Source: Prado023 sp963798745 (GTDB taxonomy: Bacteria; Actinomycetota; Actinomycetes; S36-B12; CAIYMF01). Taken from it: DNA of 64,000 bases. Within the stretch, counting starts at the first letter, position 1. Each line of letters begins with the position of its first letter. Under the pieces are notes generated by a model. It did not search any database. It saw nothing but the letters and a program-made list of their open reading frames with translations, and was not told the DNA's origin. The translations under genes were made by a program, and so were the position numbers. Location: positions 124,001 through 188,000 of the forward strand of contig CAWCUF010000002.1 of NCBI GenBank assembly GCA_963798745.1. The letters run 5' to 3'. Of this stretch, positions 8,353-17,415 are shown piece by piece.

Positions 8353-9195
8353 TCAGCGTCCTGATTCGACTTTGTCGGTCCAGTCGAGGATGTGTTGCAG
8401 GTAGACCTCGGTGCTGTCCTCCCACGAGTAGTGCGCTGCGTCGGGGATGACGGCGAACTCGCTGTTGGGTAGCAGTTCGCTAAGACGCTTCGAGTTGCTC
8501 ATCGCGACGAAGGTGTCGTGTTCGCCGTGGAGCACCAGGACCGGCGTCTGGATCGACGGGTAGGACTCCATCATCCGGGGCACAATGCTGGGGTAGCTGC
8601 CGAGGAAGCCCACCTGGCCACGGAGTTTGCCCGGCCCGGTCGAGCCATCGCGGAAATCGTTCAGCACTGCCTGCGAGGGCCGCTCCTGGTGGAATCCGAT
8701 GCCGTTCGCCGAGCGCGCGTAGAAGCGGCCACCCAGCTGTCGACCGAGTGAGCGCACCGCCAGCCCGAACAGCCGGGAGTTGACCAGCAGCCGGAAGGTC
8801 AGTTCGCCCTCGACCGGCCAGACCGTCCCAGCGTCGCCGCCGACGATCGATGCGATCCGCTCCGGGCGGTCAGCCACGAAACGCAGAACGGTCGGCGTCC
8901 CGATGTCTGGTCCGACGAAGTGGGGACGCTCGAGTTCGAAGTGGTCGAGGATCTCGCCGAGGAACGCAGCGTGCTCATCGACCGTGACGACGTCCGACGT
9001 TGCCTCCGACCCGCCATGGTTGGGCAGATCAACGGCGACGAGATCGAACCGCTCGGCCAGCCGGTTCCACATGTTCCGGTATGTCAGCACGCTCATCGGC
9101 TGTGGCGACGTCATCAACATCTGTGGTGCGCCTGGAGTCCGCGCAGCAGCGAAGCGAAGGCGGTGGCCACCCACGATGGCGTGTTCGAACTGCAT
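8353..9195 (-). CDS. Alpha/beta hydrolase with aspartate nucleophile (epoxide hydrolase / dehalogenase type)
   Basis: A 280-residue protein with a full alpha/beta-hydrolase core: VDLPNHGGSE near residue 56, nucleophile elbow HFVGPDIGTP with Asp97, acid region HGEHDTFVAM and terminal His in IPDAAHYSWED. Aspartate instead of serine at the nucleophile is the hallmark of haloalkane/haloacid dehalogenases and epoxide hydrolases, which form an ester intermediate. Which of these it is cannot be decided here. ATG 9195 (MQFEHAIVGG) is preferred over an upstream in-frame start because homologues begin at this strand. Confidence 0.75.
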   Translation of the reverse strand: MQFEHAIVGGHRLRFAAARTPGAPQMLMTSPQPMSVLTYRNMWNRLAERFDLVAVDLPNHGGSEATSDVVTVDEHAAFLGEILDHFELERPHFVGPDIGTPTVLRFVADRPERIASIVGGDAGTVWPVEGELTFRLLVNSRLFGLAVRSLGRQLGGRFYARSANGIGFHQERPSQAVLNDFRDGSTGPGKLRGQVGFLGSYPSIVPRMMESYPSIQTPVLVLHGEHDTFVAMSNSKRLSELLPNSEFAVIPDAAHYSWEDSTEVYLQHILDWTDKVESGR

Positions 9196-9197
9196 CG

Positions 9198-9491
9198 TCA
9201 GGATGGTCCGGCATCTCCACACCGTAGAGCATCGATCGGATCCTGGGGGCCGGTCGTGATCGCCCTCCTGCGGTTGGCTATCCCCATCGCGGCGACGCGC
9301 CGTCGCGCACAGGTGCTGATATCGCTGCCCTGGGAATGGGCCGCGGTCTCCTCCAGGGCGTCGTAGTCGGCGCGTGACATCAGGACCGCGTCGCCGCGCC
9401 GGGACGTGATCTCGACGGGAGTGCGATCGGCGTTGACCTTCTCGATGAGGGGGAACAGGTTCTTGCGGGCCTCGCTCGCGGTGACGGCCAT
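9198..9491 (-). CDS. Orphan Phd/YefM-like antitoxin
   Basis: The first about 50 residues (MAVTASEARKNLFPLIEKVN, then TPVEITSRRGDAVLMSRADY) are typical of Phd/YefM DNA-binding antitoxins. The start at ATG 9491 has a strong ribosome binding site (AGGAGG). After ALEETAAH the tail no longer resembles the family's toxin-binding helix, and no YoeB/RelE gene lies downstream. It is therefore an orphan, probably with a scrambled C-terminus. Confidence 0.6.
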   Translation of the reverse strand: MAVTASEARKNLFPLIEKVNADRTPVEITSRRGDAVLMSRADYDALEETAAHSQGSDISTCARRRVAAMGIANRRRAITTGPQDPIDALRCGDAGPS

Positions 9492-9503
9492 GACCCTCCT
9501 AGT

Positions 9504-9521
9504 GGTACGACTTCCGGTACC
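9504..9521. promoter_or_regulatory. Inverted repeat upstream of the YefM-like gene
   Basis: GGTAC and GTACC arms separated by 8 bases lie just upstream of the AGGAGG site. A Phd/YefM protein would be expected to bind such a palindrome to repress its own gene. Confidence 0.4.
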
Positions 9522-9719
9522 AATTAGCCACTGGGTGACCACGTTGACAACGACTCGCTTCACCGGTGCGGCAGCACCAAGCCGGCGCCCCCTTAGCGCC
9601 GCGTACCGTCCCGGTAGCGGCTGTGCGGCATAGTGCCGCCTATCGCGCACTTCGGGGCCGGCATCACCCCGAGATAGGGCGTGTCCGTTCTTGGACTCTC
9701 GCCACCCAGCGTTGCTCGT

Positions 9720-10052
9720 CTATCCCAGGCCGAGGAGGGCAACCATGGTGAGCCCGGACAGGACCGATACGCCCAGAGCCGCGGCGGCCACCAGCCGCCG
9801 CCTGGACGGGATGAGCCGCGCGGTCAGCAACGCGGGCCCGGCGATGCCGGCGGCGACGCCGAAGGCCAGGGCGGCCATGTAGCCCAGCCTGATCCCACTG
9901 TCCCTGGGACGACTCAGGCCCACGACCTCCAGACGCATCGCCAGCAGGCAGCCGACGACGGTGAACGCGCCGACGGCTGCAGCTGCGCTGCAGATCAGCA
10001 CCCGGCCCGCAGCTGGGCCCTGCGCCGTACCGGATGTCGCCATGTCCGCCAC
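9720..10052 (-). CDS. Small membrane protein of unknown function
   Basis: A 110-residue protein with about three hydrophobic helices: VLICSAAAAVGAFTVVGCLL, YMAALAFGVAAGIAGPALL and AAAALGVSVLSGLTMVALLG. It ends in a short LGLG tail. Codon use fits its neighbours. No family is recognised. An internal ATG at 10043 could be the start. Confidence 0.5.
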   Translation of the reverse strand: MADMATSGTAQGPAAGRVLICSAAAAVGAFTVVGCLLAMRLEVVGLSRPRDSGIRLGYMAALAFGVAAGIAGPALLTARLIPSRRRLVAAAALGVSVLSGLTMVALLGLG

Positions 10053-10170
10053 TGTGCCCTACTCGCGTCGCAACGGCAGCGACCACAGTGGTCGGGTCCT
10101 GCTCGGGGCCACCGCCAACGCCGGCACCTTCATCGCCGGACTCCTGTCCTCGTCCCCGACAGCCGGCGGT

Positions 10171-10620
10171 CTACAGCTCGTACCAGTTGTAGAGCCCGAG
10201 TCGACGCTCACAGCCACGCTGCGCGAGCAGGATCAGGTCGGCCGCGAGCTGGCCGGAGAGCCCATCGCTGACCGAGCCGCTCAGTTCAGCGGTCCAGGCC
10301 TCGATCAACTCAGGCACTCGTTCGGGGTGGATCGCGGCCACACGGTCCCGGAGGGCGTCCGAGATGCGTTCGACTACCGGCTCGGCCATCCACGACAGGT
10401 CGCCCTCCGGGTCCTCCGGCATGTTCGGCCAGATCTGCGTGATCACCGAGAGGTCAAGCGTTACCGGGAGCCCTTCAGCAAGATCCGGCAGCGAGGTCAG
10501 GTGCGGCACCGTGATCATGTCGTGGGCCAGCACGTGATCGGCCCTCAGCAGGTCCTCGAAGTGACCGACGAACCTCACCGCCTCGGCGTCCCCATCAGCC
10601 AGGAAGTAGATCGAACTCAC
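10171..10620 (-). CDS. Conserved-looking hypothetical protein
   Basis: About 149 residues from GTG 10620 (VSSIYFLADGDAEAVRFVGH), preceded by a GGAAGG-like sequence; an in-frame ATG farther upstream is possible. The protein is soluble and acidic (LRADHVLAHDMITVPHL, GDLSWMAEPVVERISDALRD) and ends in RRLGLYNWYEL. The strand-helix pattern looks like a real protein, but no domain is recognised. Confidence 0.55.
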   Translation of the reverse strand: MSSIYFLADGDAEAVRFVGHFEDLLRADHVLAHDMITVPHLTSLPDLAEGLPVTLDLSVITQIWPNMPEDPEGDLSWMAEPVVERISDALRDRVAAIHPERVPELIEAWTAELSGSVSDGLSGQLAADLILLAQRGCERRLGLYNWYEL

Positions 10621-10954
10621 GTCACAGCCTTCCCACCTCAAGGGCCATCCAGACCATCGTGGCATACGCTCCACGCCGCACGCCGGCTAGACCAAGGTGG
10701 GCGGCGCTGCTGCCAGCCCGGTCGTGTCACGCCTCGTGGATGGGAACACCGTGCTGGTGGCAACTTATCTTTCGCTCTCAACGGCGCACACTACACGCAC
10801 TAGGCGCAGGGCCTGACAACTGGCCAGCGTGACGTACGCAGACCACGCGTCGCTGGTGGGCGCACTCAGAAGTCCGGCATGCGCCGGGAGCTAGGCGCCT
10901 TCAGGCGGGCATAGCAGCGCCCCTCAGGATGCGGACTAGAATAGGGGCGCATCA

Positions 10955-11150
10955 GTGGGAGTAGCGCCGGCATTGTGGACGACGGCGTCGCCAGAACGGC
11001 GTGTCGACGAGGGTCAGGGATTGGGCGGTGGGGGCGGCGGCTTCGGCGTTGAGGGCCATGGTCTCGTAGGCCAGGGTGAGCTCGCCGACGACGTGGTGGC
11101 GGAAGCGTCTGGTGCCGGTGCCGTGGAGGCGCACCAGCCCCCGGGGGCTC
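10955..11150 (-). pseudogene. Fragment of a MmyB-type XRE regulator
   Basis: The translated stretch SPRGLVRLHGTGTRRFRHHV followed by VGELTLAYETMAL is the conserved C-terminal ligand-binding segment of MmyB-like XRE-family regulators of actinobacteria. The HTH half is absent upstream and the end is scrambled. It is a relic rather than a gene. Confidence 0.55.
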
Positions 11151-11173
11151 GCGGCCTCTACCCCCGGGCAACG

Positions 11174-11533
11174 TCACGTCGGGAAGGGACGCGTGTCGCG
11201 TGACGCCCGACGCATGAGCAGCCCGGCTCCTAGAGCGCACCACCGCAGCGAGAAGAGGAGAATCCACCCTGACCGCAGAAGTGCCGAACCCGCCTGGCTC
11301 ACCTCGAGCTGGTCCGGCGCGGCCGGGTTATCGGGGCTCGACAGGTTGCACACGAGGCTCGGCGGCCAGACAGACGCCGACTGGGAACTCGCGCCGTAGC
11401 CACGCTCATCGCCGACGGAGAGGCAGCGGTCCTCCAGCCCCCTGGCTATGCCGAATGCACCGACTCCCCAGACGATGAACCCCACCACGACCCACGCGAG
11501 GGCAGCGGTGGCCACCCCCCTCCTCGTGCCCAT
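11174..11533 (-). CDS. Membrane hypothetical protein
   Basis: About 119 residues from ATG 11533 (MGTRRGVATAALAWVVVGFI). One clear N-terminal membrane segment (about residues 7-30) is followed by a Cys-containing outer loop (LEDRCLSVGDE, SLVCNLSSP). A second hydrophobic stretch (LLRSGWILLFSLRWCALGAG) sits near the C-terminus. The two cysteines could form a disulfide outside the cell. No family is recognised. Confidence 0.5.
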   Translation of the reverse strand: MGTRRGVATAALAWVVVGFIVWGVGAFGIARGLEDRCLSVGDERGYGASSQSASVWPPSLVCNLSSPDNPAAPDQLEVSQAGSALLRSGWILLFSLRWCALGAGLLMRRASRDTRPFPT

Positions 11534-11873
11534 GCCACGCAGGATAGGCCGTGACGACCGGCTGGGAGCGGTGCCCGGCGCCCGGGCCTCGCACCCCCCC
11601 GCCGGGTCCCGCTCCAGTCCCGAGATGTACTGGCGTTCGCCGCGAGTCGGGGACGTCACCGACGCTTCCTACCGCACTCGCAACTGTGCTTCGTGGGACT
11701 TCTCGGACCCTGCGGACATCCGACTCGCAGCGACGCGGACAGTGGGCCGGACGCCATCGGCATCGGTCCTCACGGATTCACCTTGGTGTGCGCGTTGAGG
11801 TCTCGCAGAAAGGACACCTCAGCGAGGTGGTGGATCAACTCCCGGCCATCGGGCCCCTCACCAAGGATGAGGA

Positions 11874-12494
11874 TCAGCGCTGCCAGGTGAAGGTCCCGAG
11901 GCTGTTGCTCATCTCCAGAGTCGTCGCGCTGCTATCGGGCGAGTAACTCGCCGAGAACGGATCGTTCCCGGCGCCGACGCCGCCGCCACAGAACGACTCA
12001 GCAATATCGTTTCGGAGCGACACCATGTTGGACGAGTAGTCGGCCTCGCTCGCAACCGCAGAGGAAACCTGCGCGTTGAGCGAGATCTGTCCACTGCAGG
12101 TGACCGACGCCTGCGGCTGGCCGCTGTCGTCCCGGAAGAGGTCATCGATGTCGAGAGTCCAGTTCATTGCACCATCGTCTGTCGCCTGCAGTGAGCCAGC
12201 CATGGGTTCCATCCCGAGTGTCACATCCGAAGGGGCCTCGCGCCACGAAACCAAGAGCCATTCACCTGCGATGGCTTCAGCGGGCGTCGGTGCTTCCGAA
12301 GTAGTTGTCGTTCCGTTGTCCGCGGAACCGGACGCCCCGTCCGCTGTGCTGTCCCCGTCACCCGTGTTGACGGCGATGATCCCTGCGGTCACCAGCGCGG
12401 TGATCAACATCGCGATCGCTGTAATCAGTCCCGGCAGCGTGCCGAAGAAGCCCGCGAGTCCTCCTCGACGGGACTGTTGGCTGTCAGCGCTCAT
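11874..12494 (-). CDS. Membrane-anchored extracytoplasmic protein
   Basis: A 206-residue protein beginning at ATG 12494 with GGGAGG upstream. A short cytoplasmic start (MSADSQQSRRGG) leads into a membrane helix (LPGLITAIAMLITALVTAGI). A Thr/Ser-rich linker (NGTTTTSEAPTP) and an exported domain follow, containing EWLLVSWREAPSD and two cysteines (VTCSGQ, SFCGGG). The outer domain resembles lipocalin-like or META-type small beta domains only loosely. It probably senses or scaffolds at the envelope. Confidence 0.6.
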   Translation of the reverse strand: MSADSQQSRRGGLAGFFGTLPGLITAIAMLITALVTAGIIAVNTGDGDSTADGASGSADNGTTTTSEAPTPAEAIAGEWLLVSWREAPSDVTLGMEPMAGSLQATDDGAMNWTLDIDDLFRDDSGQPQASVTCSGQISLNAQVSSAVASEADYSSNMVSLRNDIAESFCGGGVGAGNDPFSASYSPDSSATTLEMSNSLGTFTWQR

Positions 12495-12604
12495 GCCTGC
12501 TCGCACCTCCCGCCTTGAGATACCAAGGGTCGGATCACTCACATCTTCAGAGTGATACTGCGGTCTGGCGCGCGCAAGAGTCGCAAGTCCCACCCGTAGC
12601 CGGT

Positions 12605-12975
12605 ATCGACAAGATCCACCGCAGCCTGGCGTGGGCCCCGTGGCTGGGTTACATCCCGCCGGGTACACCGACAAGATCGTCTACTCCTCCTCGCTGGACG
12701 ACGTCTCCACGGCGCGCACGACCATCGAGCGGACGTTCGAGCCAGAGGGGGTGCGTCAACTCAAGGAGACCTTCGCCTCGGACCTGAGCATCGGAGGCGC
12801 AGGAGTCGCGGCAGAAGCATTCCGGCACGGTCTGGTCGACGAGTGCGTCCTGCTGCTCTGCCCAGTGCTCGTGGACGGCGGGAAGCCGGCGCGGCCTCAC
12901 AGCGTACGACTCAACCTCGACACTGCTGGACCAGCGACGATTCGCCAACGGCGTGATCTGCGTTCGCCACGCGGT
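12605..12975 (+). pseudogene. Broken RibD-C-terminal-like (dihydrofolate reductase family) gene
   Basis: KIVYSSSLDDVSTARTTIER, then SDLSIGGAGVAAEAFRHGLV and DECVLLLCPVLVDGGKP are diagnostic of the dihydrofolate-reductase/RibD C-terminal family common in actinobacteria. The N-terminal third is missing. After GGKP the match continues in another frame (VRLNLD, then RRFANGVICVRHAV), so there are frameshifts near 12890-12920. It is non-functional as it stands. Confidence 0.6.
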
Positions 12976-13199
12976 CCGGAATCCCGCCTGACACTGATCC
13001 TCGCTGAACAATGCGGATTCTCGAGGGTCGGGTTTCTGGCGCGCGGTCAGCACCCGAACTAGCCCGAAGGACCCGCGACACATCGCCGCCTGTGGATGCA
13101 CCGCGTCGAGAGCATGGTTGGTCTCGGCAGCGTCCTGGAGCATCTGCCGGGAGACCGGCTCCCTTCTGACGCGCTGCCTCATCCGCCGCAGAGTGTCCC

Positions 13200-14373
13200 T
13201 CACGGGTGCAGCAGGCGCTGCGAGAAGAACCAGTTGACCGGGCCGTACACGTCCTCGCAGAGTCGTCCGTCGCCGTCCTCGTCCCAACTCGACGGGCGGC
13301 CCAGGCTCAGCCAGCGGTCGTACACAAGGCCGTAGGGCAATCGGAACGGCGGGATAGTGGTGATGAAGTTGCCCGATCCTGCTGGGGGTGGCTGGCTCAG
13401 TTCCGTGCAGTCGCTGGTGGGCGGATAGTCCTTCAGGGAAGGGAACCCGATGAGAGCCGGATCACGTATGACCACGTAGCCGCCCGTATCGTCCAGGACG
13501 ATGAGGTACATGCTGTCGCTGAAGTCCGGAACATTGGCGGAGACGACGCCGCAGGCCATGGTCGAGCCCGCTGCGGCGGGCCGGGCGTCGCTGCACCGCA
13601 CGAGTCGGATGGGCGAGAAGAACCCGCTGAGCAGGGCCTGGGCGTGGGCGTGCACGTCCTCGGTGGTCAGCGAGGCCGGGTCAGGCCCCGGTCCGGCGCA
13701 CAGCGGGGAGGTGAGCACCTGGCTGATGACCGCGGCCGGGTAGGTGTCCTCGCAGGGTCGCCCGTCACCGTCGGGATCCATCGAGGTGGGCTGGCCGAGG
13801 CCCTCCCAGTGGTGCAGCAGCGCCGCGTGGTCCAGCCCGAACCGTGCATCCCTGCCGGCCGGTGGAGCGGCCAACGTGGCGCATGAGTCAGTCCCTGGCG
13901 GGTAGTCGCCGGGGCTGGCGTGGTAGGCCTGCGGTCCGTCGTCCAGGAACGTGAAGACGAAGGTCGGCACGTCCAGGATGGTGACCAGCAGTCTCTGCGT
14001 ATCCGGCCACTGCGCAGGGCCACACCCGGCCGGGTCCTCACACACCGGGTCCCACAGGCACGTGATGGCGTCCCCGGTGCGAATCCGCCCTTCACCCTGA
14101 CAGGAGTAGGTACCTGGGATGACGCCGGGTGCGTACGGCGCACCGGCAATGGCCATCAGCCCGCCGCCGTACTGGTCCTCGAGGTAGGCCTCCAACTGTC
14201 GCGACGTGACTCGCGGGCTGACTCGGTCGGTAGTGGCGGTGAGGGTCCCGAGATGGGCGTGGACCTTGAGGGTGTCGCCGACACCGAGGACGAGACTTCG
14301 GCACCGTCAGATCCGCACCCGGCCAGGACCAGCCCAAGGACCAGCACCAACGTCCGCACAGCCAACTTCGCAT
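13200..14373 (-). pseudogene. Lipoprotein with excalibur-like repeats, frameshifted
   Basis: The N-terminus (LAVRTLVLVLGLVLAGCGSD) is a lipoprotein signal peptide with lipobox LAGC. It is followed in another frame by a 331-residue body from about 14195. The body carries two excalibur-like calcium-binding motifs (DPDGDGRPCEDTYP and DEDGDGRLCEDVYG) and paired cysteines. The best ribosome binding site (GGGGGAGG) precedes ATG 14373, yet that ATG is one base out of frame with the signal peptide. A second frame change lies between about 14200 and 14270. Both indels must be true for the gene to be dead; correcting them would give a coherent secreted lipoprotein of about 390 residues. Confidence 0.6.
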
Positions 14374-14597
14374 CTGTGACACCTCCCCCTTCACACTGCA
14401 CCGCGGCATGTCAGATCGAGCCCAAGGAAGGCCGCGACGACTCTGATCCGCCCTATGCCATCGCGGGGCTGGCTTCGCCGTTGGGTTGCCCGGAGGGTGC
14501 CTGCCGCCGTGCGGCCCGCGGAGGGTCGAGGGTCTGATGGCTCTGGTGCGGGTGCGAACCTTGCGTGCATCGTGGAGGTGATGGGGAGGTGGTCGCG

Positions 14598-15371
14598 ATG
14601 ACATCGCGGAGTTCGGTAGGTCGGCTCTCTGGGGTGGCGCGGTTGCAGAAGGTGGGTTCGGGGTGTGCCCGGGTTCACCGGACCCGGGCGGCGGTCGTGG
14701 TGGGGTCGGTGGCCCTTCTGGTGGCGTTGGTCGGCTGCGCCACGGATTCGACGACGGCTCCTGCAAGCTCCGCCTCCTCGCCTCCTGCCACTACGGCCTC
14801 GGCGCTGGTGCCGCTGTCGTCGGACGCCCTGCTGACGGCCGGGGAGGTGCCGGCGTGGAATGGGGCGATGGGGTGGGTCGAGCAGCAACTGCCCCCCGGG
14901 GTCAGCGCCCTGACGGTGTGCGTGCTCCCGAGCGCAGAATCCCTGGGAGCCCTCCAGGTGCTGACGCGTGACTTCGAGGCCGCAGGCGTCGAGGATCCCG
15001 GGACCACGCCCAATCCCGAGGATCCCACGTCCTACGCCGTGAACGAGGTGGCCCAGTTCCCCGATGAGGCCGCGGCCGTCGCCGCGGTCGGAGCGTGGGA
15101 GGACGCCACGCGGGACTGCGCCCCCGGGCTCTCGTCAGCCAACCTCCAGAGCTTCCGGATCAGCGACCTGCCGACCGGTTCGACGTGGACCGCTGCCGCG
15201 TCTGAGCTGAGGGCCGAGTGCCCCGAGTGCATGCGCTTCGACTTCCTCGGCTTCGCCTCGAAAGGTGCTGCAACCACGATGGTGGGGTTCTCCCTGACCG
15301 GGCAGGACGCCAACTACGAGGATGACCCGCTCGCCGAGTCGATGGATGCCGCGCTGGCACGTCTGCCGTAA
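14598..15371 (+). CDS. Putative lipoprotein
   Basis: A 257-residue protein from ATG 14598 (MTSRSSVGRLSGVARLQ), with GGAGGTGG upstream. A long basic N-region precedes the hydrophobic stretch AAVVVGSVALLVALVGCATD, whose VALVGC is an acceptable lipobox. A Ser/Thr/Ala-rich linker follows, then an alpha/beta extracellular domain with two cysteine pairs (TVCVLP, RDCAPG, ECPECM). The pattern recalls the extracytoplasmic sensor domain of PknH-like proteins, but this is only a resemblance. It stands alone. Confidence 0.65.
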   Translation: MTSRSSVGRLSGVARLQKVGSGCARVHRTRAAVVVGSVALLVALVGCATDSTTAPASSASSPPATTASALVPLSSDALLTAGEVPAWNGAMGWVEQQLPPGVSALTVCVLPSAESLGALQVLTRDFEAAGVEDPGTTPNPEDPTSYAVNEVAQFPDEAAAVAAVGAWEDATRDCAPGLSSANLQSFRISDLPTGSTWTAAASELRAECPECMRFDFLGFASKGAATTMVGFSLTGQDANYEDDPLAESMDAALARLP

Positions 15372-15648
15372 GCAGGGCAGGTGGCCAGCCCTCGGGCATC
15401 GTTGTCGGCAACGTGAAGCGCCAGCCCTTCTCGGACCTGTTGGTGGTCGTGAGGCCGGTGCTCGCGGGCTGAAGACCGGGCTATCCGGACGGTCGAACGC
15501 CGCGACAGATCAGACTGCCCCTTCGCCGCCTGCGGACGCAATTGCGTCGTGCAGGGTTGGGTCCAAGGGCGCTGCTGTTGGGGGGCCTGGCCGTGTCGGC
15601 GGCGGGCGGTGTCTGGGTTGGTTGCGATCCGGCGCGCGAGGTGACGTC

Positions 15649-15840
15649 ATGGTTCCCGGGTCATACGCTGACTGGATGCTCGACTTGGACATGATCGATG
15701 TTGAGGAGATCGCTACCGCGCTGGCAGACCAGACCGACTACGACCATCGATGGCTGATCGACCCGAGGACGGGCGAGGTGGTCTTCTGGACCAGCGACAC
15801 GGGCATCGACGGTGACCATCCGGAGCCCGCCCTGCCGTGA
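15649..15840 (+). CDS. UPF0158-like protein, truncated
   Basis: A 63-residue product whose MIDVEEIATALADQTDYDHR and LIDPRTGEVVFW segments match the N-terminal part of UPF0158 (PF03682). The family is normally about 130-150 residues. Here the reading frame stops at 15840 and nothing downstream resembles the rest, so it is probably a 3'-truncated remnant. ATG 15676 is an alternative start. Confidence 0.5.
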   Translation: MVPGSYADWMLDLDMIDVEEIATALADQTDYDHRWLIDPRTGEVVFWTSDTGIDGDHPEPALP

Positions 15841-15991
15841 TCCTTCGCACGCGCCGTGCCCCTCGCTGGCCCGGCTGCTGGGTGGCTGAGTTGCGTCTAT
15901 CCGCCGCCTGTGGGCGCGGACGTGTGTGGCCTTGGCCGCACCAGCCTCGATACCGCAGCGAAGGACTCACAGAGCGCTGACTACCTGGGCC

Positions 15992-16507
15992 CTAGCTGTG
16001 CCCAGCACCGGCTTCGTTGGCCAGCAACCACCGTTCGAAGGCGGGATTGCACAGACATGCCGGTGAACGCTTGGCCCGGATCAGGGCCATGGCATCCGCC
16101 GGCTGCATCCCCTCCAGCACAAGGGCTCGCGCAGCGACCAGGCTGCTTCGGTTCAATCCTGCCTGGCAGTGCACCAGTACTGGCCCGGTGGCCCGGCATT
16201 CGTTGATCCAGGCCGCGATCGTGTCCACCTGGTCGAAGGCCTGTTCCTCGCTGTCGTACATGGTCACCTCGAGGGCGGTGTCCAGATCGTGGTTGACCGT
16301 GTAGGCCTCCCAGGGATAGAGCGAGACCAGATGCTTGATGAACGGGGGCAGGATCATCCCGTCCTGGCACCCACCCAGCCAGAGGTTCGATGCGACCTCG
16401 CTCATGAAGGGAACATCGAACGGGATATGTCCGTGCACGGACACTCCGCGCATGTGTTGAGTCAGCGGATCGAACTCGATGTCGATCCTCGTGGGGTCGC
16501 CACTCAT
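15992..16507 (-). CDS. Dual-specificity/tyrosine phosphatase-like protein
   Basis: A 171-residue protein from ATG 16507 (MSGDPTRIDIEFDPLTQHMR). It carries the cysteine phosphatase signature VHCQAGLNRSS (HCxxGxxRS) near residue 113, a general-acid region around MYDSEEQAFDQVD, and the NLWLGGC beginning typical of dual-specificity phosphatases. It probably removes phosphate from Ser/Thr/Tyr residues of an unknown partner. It overlaps no neighbour. A degraded DUF2200 gene lies just upstream. Confidence 0.8.
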   Translation of the reverse strand: MSGDPTRIDIEFDPLTQHMRGVSVHGHIPFDVPFMSEVASNLWLGGCQDGMILPPFIKHLVSLYPWEAYTVNHDLDTALEVTMYDSEEQAFDQVDTIAAWINECRATGPVLVHCQAGLNRSSLVAARALVLEGMQPADAMALIRAKRSPACLCNPAFERWLLANEAGAGHS

Positions 16508-16544
16508 GACGGGGCCGCTTCGAAGTACCCCTCGTCGATCACCA

Positions 16545-16830
16545 TCGCGCACCCCCATTCCTCCTCGACCACACGTTCTCGGGAGCACACGGGGCGCGCA
16601 AGAGGCGAACGACCTGATCCGGGTGACGATCAACCGGGTGGGACGGGTTGACACGCGCCTCCTCGAAGAAGTCCTCGACCGTCGTACTGGCGGCCAGTAG
16701 ACCGCCAACGCTGTCTCGTCGAGACCGGTCAGCCACTGAATCACTTGGCCAAGCTCGGCCTTCGTCCTCCCAGTCCTCTCCACCTTCGTCACGCCATGAA
16801 GACAGACAGAGGCGAAGCTGGTGGTGAAGA
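16545..16830 (-). pseudogene. DUF2200 relic
   Basis: FASVCLHGVTKVERTGRTKA and GQVIQWLTGLDETAL match the N-terminal half of DUF2200. TTVEDFFEEARVNPS matches the middle, but in a different frame. The rest degenerates into the region before the phosphatase gene. At least one frameshift and a lost C-terminus make it non-functional. Confidence 0.55.
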
Positions 16831-17039
16831 CCCTGCACTCCCGCGAGAGCGCATTCCTCGCACCCGAGCAACTCGAGGTGAGTCCTTCCGCGTAGTGGGC
16901 ACCGCATCGACGCGAGCTGCTGATCCCGGGACGCGGTGACCGGTTCCGGACGGCAAGGTTCTCCTTGACGTGGGCGCGATCAGTTGCGCGGGACCGCGTT
17001 CTCAGGCCCCGGCCTGGGATCAGCCGGTCACTCGGGGCC

Positions 17040-17305
17040 GCACGGTCATGCCTGGGTGTGGGACTGCCGCGCCCACTCCCTGGCTGCGCTGGACGCGGAT
17101 CTCGGCAAGCTGGTGCGCGAGCCGCAACCGCTTCGGAGCCTCGTGCGGTGCGGCAGGCCACCGACGCCCTGACAACCGGGTTCACCAGCGTCCGGGAGGT
17201 GGGCGGGTATGGGGTGTACCTGGCCCGGGCGATCGACGAGGGCATGACCCCGGGCCCGACGAGCTACGGTGCCGGTGCCATGCTCAGCCAGACCGCGCGG
17301 CGTCG
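17040..17305 (+). pseudogene. Amidohydrolase fragment
   Basis: RQATDALTTGFTSVREVGGY followed by GVYLARAIDEGMTPGPTSYG is the conserved early segment of imidazolonepropionase-like amidohydrolases. The preceding LDADLGKLVREPQPL belongs to the same protein but is in another frame. The match ends abruptly after AMLSQT, where homologues continue with the metal-binding GGHGD. No catalytic core remains. Confidence 0.55.
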
Positions 17306-17415
17306 ATGGCCCGATTGTTGCCCTCCTTATCCCCCCCGATCGCTCACTCAGCCCGCGGATCGCCATCATCTTCGGGATCCATGACTCGCGGTCGGCCGGT
17401 GGGCCGCCTCGTCCC

